A stretch of DNA of 8,886 nt from Candidatus Nitrotoga sp. CP45 (lineage in GTDB: Bacteria; Bacteroidota; Bacteroidia; Flavobacteriales; Flavobacteriaceae). The notes under the pieces were generated by a model. The model searched no databases. It worked only from the letters and a program-made list of their open reading frames with translations, and was not told the origin of the DNA. The DNA is taken from NCBI GenBank assembly GCA_943329165.2, contig CALQCV020000068.1, forward strand, positions 1 through 8,886, in the 5' to 3' direction. Below are positions 5,436 to 8,886 of this stretch, in pieces. Numbering within the stretch: position 1 is the first letter of the stretch; every line of letters starts with the position of its first letter. The position numbers were made by a program, and so were the translations under genes.

Positions 5436-8075
5436 TTATTCATCGTCCTCAGAATCGTCTTCAGCATCATCGTCTTCTACGATATCGTCATCTTCTTCTT
5501 CATCATCAACTGAACCATCATCTTCGAGCACTTCAAGTACCGGTTTCACTCTTTCTATAGTTTCCACTTCGATAACGTTTCCGTCTTCATCAACTTCAGG
5601 TTCTGAAACATCATCTTTCATAACTTTAGTAACGGCTGCTATAGAATCATTTCCTTTTAGATTGATTAGTTTTACACCTTGAGTAGCACGTCCCATAACA
5701 CGAAGATCTTCAATTGCCATTCTGATTGTTAATCCCGATTTGTTGATAATCATCAAATCATCAGCATCAGTCACAGCATTAATTGAAATTAATTTTCCTG
5801 TCTTTTCAGTAATATTAAGGGTTTTAACTCCTTTTCCACCTCGGTTTGTAATTCTATAAACGTCTTCGCCATCTTCATCAACTAATTTGGTACGCTTTCC
5901 ATATCCATTTTCAGTTACAACTAAAATTTGCGAGTCATTAATATTATCTTTATCAACAGTGACCATTCCAATTACTTCATCGGTTTCATCTTTCAAAGTA
6001 ATTCCACGCACACCAGAAGCTGTTCTTCCCATCGGACGTGTCTTAGTTTCCTCGAAACGAACTAATTTTCCTGACTTAACAGCCAAGATAATTTGGCTTT
6101 CACCATTTGTCAATTGAGCTCCTAATAATTCGTCATCTTCTTTGATAGTAATGGCTGCAACTCCGTTAACTCTTGGTTTAGAATATTTATCCAAAGATGT
6201 TTTCTTAACCTGACCCTTTTTCGTTACCATAATAAGGTTATGGCTATTGGTATACTCTTTATCTTTTAAATCCTGTGTACAAATAAATGCTTTTACTTTA
6301 TCATCGGATTCAATGTTGATAAGATTTTGTAATGCTCTTCCTTTGGCTGTTTTGCTTCCCTCCGGAATTTCATAAACACGCATCCAGAAACATTTTCCTT
6401 TTTGCGTAAAGAACATCATATATTGGTGATTGGTTGCGACGTACATATGCTCTAAGAAATCCTGATCTCTTGTTCCGGCACTTTTTTGTCCAACGCCACC
6501 TCTGTTCTGCGTTTTGTATTCTGTCAAGTTAGTACGTTTGATATAACCGGCGTGCGAAATAGTAATTACTACATTTTCGTCGGCAATCAAATCTTCAATA
6601 CTTACATCGCCACCAGAATATTCTATAAGCGAGCGACGCGCATCACCATATTTATCTCTGATTTCGATTAATTCTTCTTTTATTAATTCCATTCTCAATT
6701 CTTTGTTTGCTAACAAATCTCTCAAACGTTGAATTAATTTCATGATTTCTTCATACTCTGCTCTTAGCTTGTCTTGTTCAAGACCTGTTAACTGACGCAA
6801 ACGCATTTCAACGATAGCACGCGCCTGAATCTCTGACAAACTAAATCTTTCAATCAATTTTCCACGAGCTTCATCGCCATCTTTGGAAGATCGAATCAAT
6901 GCAATTACTTCATCGATATTATCCGAAGCAATTATTAAACCTTCTAAGATGTGTGCTCTTTCTTCTGCTTTGCGTAATTCGAATTGTGTTCTTCTTATGA
7001 CAACATCATGACGATGTTCAACAAAGTAATGAATCAGATCCTTTACGTTTAACATTTGCGGTCTTCCTTTTACCAACGCAATGTTATTTACACTGAAAGA
7101 AGATTGCAATTGAGTAAACTTATATAAGGTATTCAAAACTACATTTGGAACAGCATCGCGTTTCAATTCGTAAACGATTCGCATTCCGTTTCTATCCGAT
7201 TCGTCACGGATATTTGAAATACCTTCGATTTTTTTATCGTTAATCAAATCGGCAGTTTTCTTAATCATTTCTGCCTTGTTAACCTGATATGGAATTTCAG
7301 AAACAATAATCGCTTCTCTTCCGTTTGATTCTTCAAAACTTATTTTGGCACGAATAACAATTCTACCTCTTCCCGTTTTGAATGCTTCACGAACGCCTTC
7401 CATTCCGTAAATTGTTCCTCCTGTTGGGAAATCCGGTGCCTTAATATGCGTTATTAGTTCGTCAATTTCAATATCGTTATTATCGATGTAAGCCAATGTG
7501 CCATCAATAACTTCAGTTAAATTATGTGGTGCCATATTAGTGGCCATACCTACTGCAATTCCCGATGCGCCATTTATCAAAAGATTTGGAACACGTGTTG
7601 GCATTACCGTTGGCTCATAAAGTGTATCGTCAAAGTTTAATTGAAAGTCAACCGTTTCTTTATCGATATCTGCCATAATGTCTTCCGATAATTTTTTCAT
7701 CCTGGCTTCGGTATAACGCATTGCTGCCGGACTATCACCGTCAACCGAACCAAAGTTACCTTGACCGTCAACCAATAAATAACGTAAACTCCATTCCTGA
7801 GCCATACGAACCATGGCGTCATAAACTGAAGTATCTCCATGTGGGTGATACTTTCCTAAAACTTCTCCAACAATTCTTGCAGATTTTTTGTGAGCTCTAT
7901 TTGAAAAAACCCCTAAATCATACATTCCATATAAAACTCTTCGGTGCACTGGCTTTAAGCCGTCACGCACGTCTGGCAATGCTCTTGAGACAATAACCGA
8001 CATCGAATAATCGATGTAAGCTGATTTCATTTCATCTTCGATGTTAATCGGAATTAACCTTTCTCCGTCAGACAT
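5436..8075 (-). CDS. gyrA: DNA gyrase subunit A
   Basis: GyrA is the DNA-cutting and rejoining subunit of the A2B2 gyrase that adds negative supercoils using ATP bound by GyrB. The 879 residues are close to the family length (E. coli 875). The N-terminal breakage-reunion domain has [17 protein letters not shown] (30-46), the quinolone region [11 protein letters not shown] (76-86) and the catalytic Tyr121 in AAMRYTEAR, preceded by Arg120. The coiled-coil with [15 protein letters not shown] (423-437) follows. The C-terminal beta-pinwheel begins near 500; its GyrA box position reads QNRGGVG (523-529), which departs from the classical Q(R/K)RGG(K/R)G, and another NRGGKG lies at 744-749. Thr82 sits where E. 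coli has Ser83, which I believe is the wild-type state in Flavobacterium. The last 50 residues are strongly acidic. ParC is the main alternative, but the six-bladed C-terminal region and GyrA box support GyrA. It is divergent from clpC and followed by a TPR gene. Confidence 0.95.
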   Translation of the reverse strand: MSDGERLIPINIEDEMKSAYIDYSMSVIVSRALPDVRDGLKPVHRRVLYGMYDLGVFSNRAHKKSARIVGEVLGKYHPHGDTSVYDAMVRMAQEWSLRYLLVDGQGNFGSVDGDSPAAMRYTEARMKKLSEDIMADIDKETVDFQLNFDDTLYEPTVMPTRVPNLLINGASGIAVGMATNMAPHNLTEVIDGTLAYIDNNDIEIDELITHIKAPDFPTGGTIYGMEGVREAFKTGRGRIVIRAKISFEESNGREAIIVSEIPYQVNKAEMIKKTADLINDKKIEGISNIRDESDRNGMRIVYELKRDAVPNVVLNTLYKFTQLQSSFSVNNIALVKGRPQMLNVKDLIHYFVEHRHDVVIRRTQFELRKAEERAHILEGLIIASDNIDEVIALIRSSKDGDEARGKLIERFSLSEIQARAIVEMRLRQLTGLEQDKLRAEYEEIMKLIQRLRDLLANKELRMELIKEELIEIRDKYGDARRSLIEYSGGDVSIEDLIADENVVITISHAGYIKRTNLTEYKTQNRGGVGQKSAGTRDQDFLEHMYVATNHQYMMFFTQKGKCFWMRVYEIPEGSKTAKGRALQNLINIESDDKVKAFICTQDLKDKEYTNSHNLIMVTKKGQVKKTSLDKYSKPRVNGVAAITIKEDDELLGAQLTNGESQIILAVKSGKLVRFEETKTRPMGRTASGVRGITLKDETDEVIGMVTVDKDNINDSQILVVTENGYGKRTKLVDEDGEDVYRITNRGGKGVKTLNITEKTGKLISINAVTDADDLMIINKSGLTIRMAIEDLRVMGRATQGVKLINLKGNDSIAAVTKVMKDDVSEPEVDEDGNVIEVETIERVKPVLEVLEDDGSVDDEEEDDDIVEDDDAEDDSEDDE

Positions 8076-8250
8076 ATATTATAAATTATTTAATAAAAAT
8101 TAGTTCAATTTCAAAACGTGCTAATATAGAATATTTAAAAATTTTAGATGGCTATTTTCTTCATAAATTTCAATGATTTATTAACAAAGTGGGGGTTGTT
8201 TTTAGTTAATAAATTACTTGTCAACCCGCTTTTATTATTGGCATTTTTTT

Positions 8251-8266
8251 TGTCAATTAGCTGACA
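8251..8266. promoter_or_regulatory. Inverted repeat TGTCA-N6-TGACA in the gyrA-clpC intergenic region
   Basis: TGTCA (8251-8255) and TGACA (8262-8266) form 5-bp perfect inverted arms around six bases, the geometry of a dimeric regulator's operator, placed about 20 bp upstream of the candidate clpC -33 box. The arms are short, so chance occurrence is quite possible, and no regulator can be named. Confidence 0.3.
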
Positions 8267-8287
8267 GTACATTTAGTCGGAATAGTT

Positions 8288-8319
8288 TTTGTTTGAATGC
8301 ATAGGAATAACTAAATTTA
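8288..8319 (+). promoter_or_regulatory. Candidate Bacteroidota-type promoter of clpC
   Basis: TTTG (8288-8291) is followed after 20 bp by TAAATTTA (8312-8319), one base from the -7 consensus TAnnTTTG. Transcription would begin near 8325, leaving a very short leader of about 14 nt before the ATG at 8339. For the divergent gyrA I see only a weak -7 match (TATATTAG, minus strand, 8128-8121) with no paired -33 box. Confidence 0.5.
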
Positions 8320-8338
8320 CTTCACCAATTCTATATTT

Positions 8339-8886
8339 ATGGATGATAATTTTTCACCTAGAGTCAAAGATGTAATTACCTACAGTAAAGAAGAAGCCTT
8401 GCGATTAGGTCATGATTTTATTGGTACAGAACATCTTATGCTTGGGATTTTAAGAGATGGAAATGGCAAAGCGATAACCATCTTAAATAACTTATCCGTT
8501 GATCTTGACCATTTACGTAGAAAAGTTGAAATCTTAAGCCCCGCCAATCCTAACGTAACCGTTAGTAACGAAAAGAAAAACTTACACTTAACGAGACAAG
8601 CAGAACGCGCCTTAAAAACTACTTTTTTGGAAGCCAAAGTTTTTCAAAGTACGTCTATCAGTACTGCTCATTTGTTATTATGTATTTTAAGAAATGAAAA
8701 TGATCCAACAACCAAGCTATTGAATAAACTTAAAATAGATTATGATCTAGCTAAAGAACAATATCTTAACATGACACCGAACGAAGATAATTACCTAGAA
8801 AACTTGCCAAAAAATGAGTCTTTTAATGAGGATTCAGGTCAAGATGACAGTCTAAAGGAAGGAAGCTTTAATAATCCTGCCAATAA
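8339..8886 (+). CDS. clpC: ClpC-type Clp ATPase, N-terminal part (3' end outside window)
   Basis: The frame opens at ATG 8339 (MDDNFSPRVK) and stays open for 182 codons to the window edge. The visible part is the double Clp N-domain that binds substrates and adaptors in ClpC: repeat one at residues 7-64 (VKDVITYSKEEALRLGHDFIGTEHLMLGILRD region) and repeat two at about 83-142 (LTRQAERALKTTFLEA, then STSISTAHLLLCILRNEND). The GTEHLMLGIL motif is characteristic of ClpC N-domains. A polar, acidic linker follows (about 146-182), longer than usual for Firmicutes ClpC, leading toward the AAA+ modules outside the window. ClpC hexamers unfold proteins and feed them to the ClpP protease in the cytoplasm. 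ClpA and ClpB are less likely because of the repeat spacing and sequence. It is divergent from gyrA, with a promoter match just upstream. Confidence 0.92.
   Translation, partial: MDDNFSPRVKDVITYSKEEALRLGHDFIGTEHLMLGILRDGNGKAITILNNLSVDLDHLRRKVEILSPANPNVTVSNEKKNLHLTRQAERALKTTFLEAKVFQSTSISTAHLLLCILRNENDPTTKLLNKLKIDYDLAKEQYLNMTPNEDNYLENLPKNESFNEDSGQDDSLKEGSFNNPAN

Noticed and set aside
7818..7832. Thr82 in GyrA as a quinolone-resistance mutation (E. coli has Ser83)
   Set aside because: Thr at this position is, as far as I know, the normal state in Flavobacterium GyrA, and Asp86 (E. coli Asp87) is intact, so no acquired resistance is indicated.
8410..8637. Leftward 75-codon open frame inside the start of clpC
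   Set aside because: It is the antisense of the highly recognisable ClpC N-domain and needs no separate explanation. The same applies to antisense frames within gyrA at 5887-6117, 6486-6671 and 7721-7996, and within the secreted-protein gene at 3680-3880 and 3714-3929.

Overview
The window looks like a chromosomal segment of a Bacteroidota bacterium, most likely Flavobacterium or a close relative. The DNA is AT-rich. Starts are preceded by A/T-rich leaders with no clear Shine-Dalgarno sequence. Two intergenic regions carry good matches to the Bacteroidota promoter (-33 TTTG, -7 TAnnTTTG). The proteins also fit this group: a GyrA with Thr at the E. coli Ser83 position, an 'SCSSD' lipoprotein start, and a two-domain RNase Z/STAS-like gene pair.

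Left part (1-1294): the 3' end of fumC (class II fumarase) runs rightward and converges on a leftward CAP-domain lipoprotein gene, with a shared hairpin terminator between them. Upstream of the lipoprotein gene is a perfect 37-bp direct repeat with a 52-bp period, lying between a candidate promoter and the start codon. A strong 18-bp-stem terminator closes the next leftward gene group.

Middle part (1295-4020): a leftward three-gene group holds a STAS-like small protein, rnz (tRNA 3' end processing) and pdxH (pyridoxal phosphate synthesis). Divergent from it, after about 300 bp of apparently non-coding DNA rich in small repeats, is a rightward gene for a small secreted protein that I cannot assign to a function. 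It has its own promoter and a terminator shared with the next convergent gene.

Right part (4021-8886): gyrA (DNA gyrase subunit A) and a downstream secreted TPR protein run leftward. A terminator-like hairpin sits in the 68-bp gap between them, only 25 nt before the TPR start. Divergent from gyrA, the 5' end of a clpC-type Clp ATPase gene leaves the window on the right.

Most of the window is core housekeeping DNA. I see no mobile element, CRISPR array, tRNA or rRNA, and no clear new multi-gene system. The points most worth a second look are the duplicated leader element upstream of the CAP lipoprotein, the orphan secreted protein with its structured upstream region, and the hairpin between gyrA and the TPR gene.
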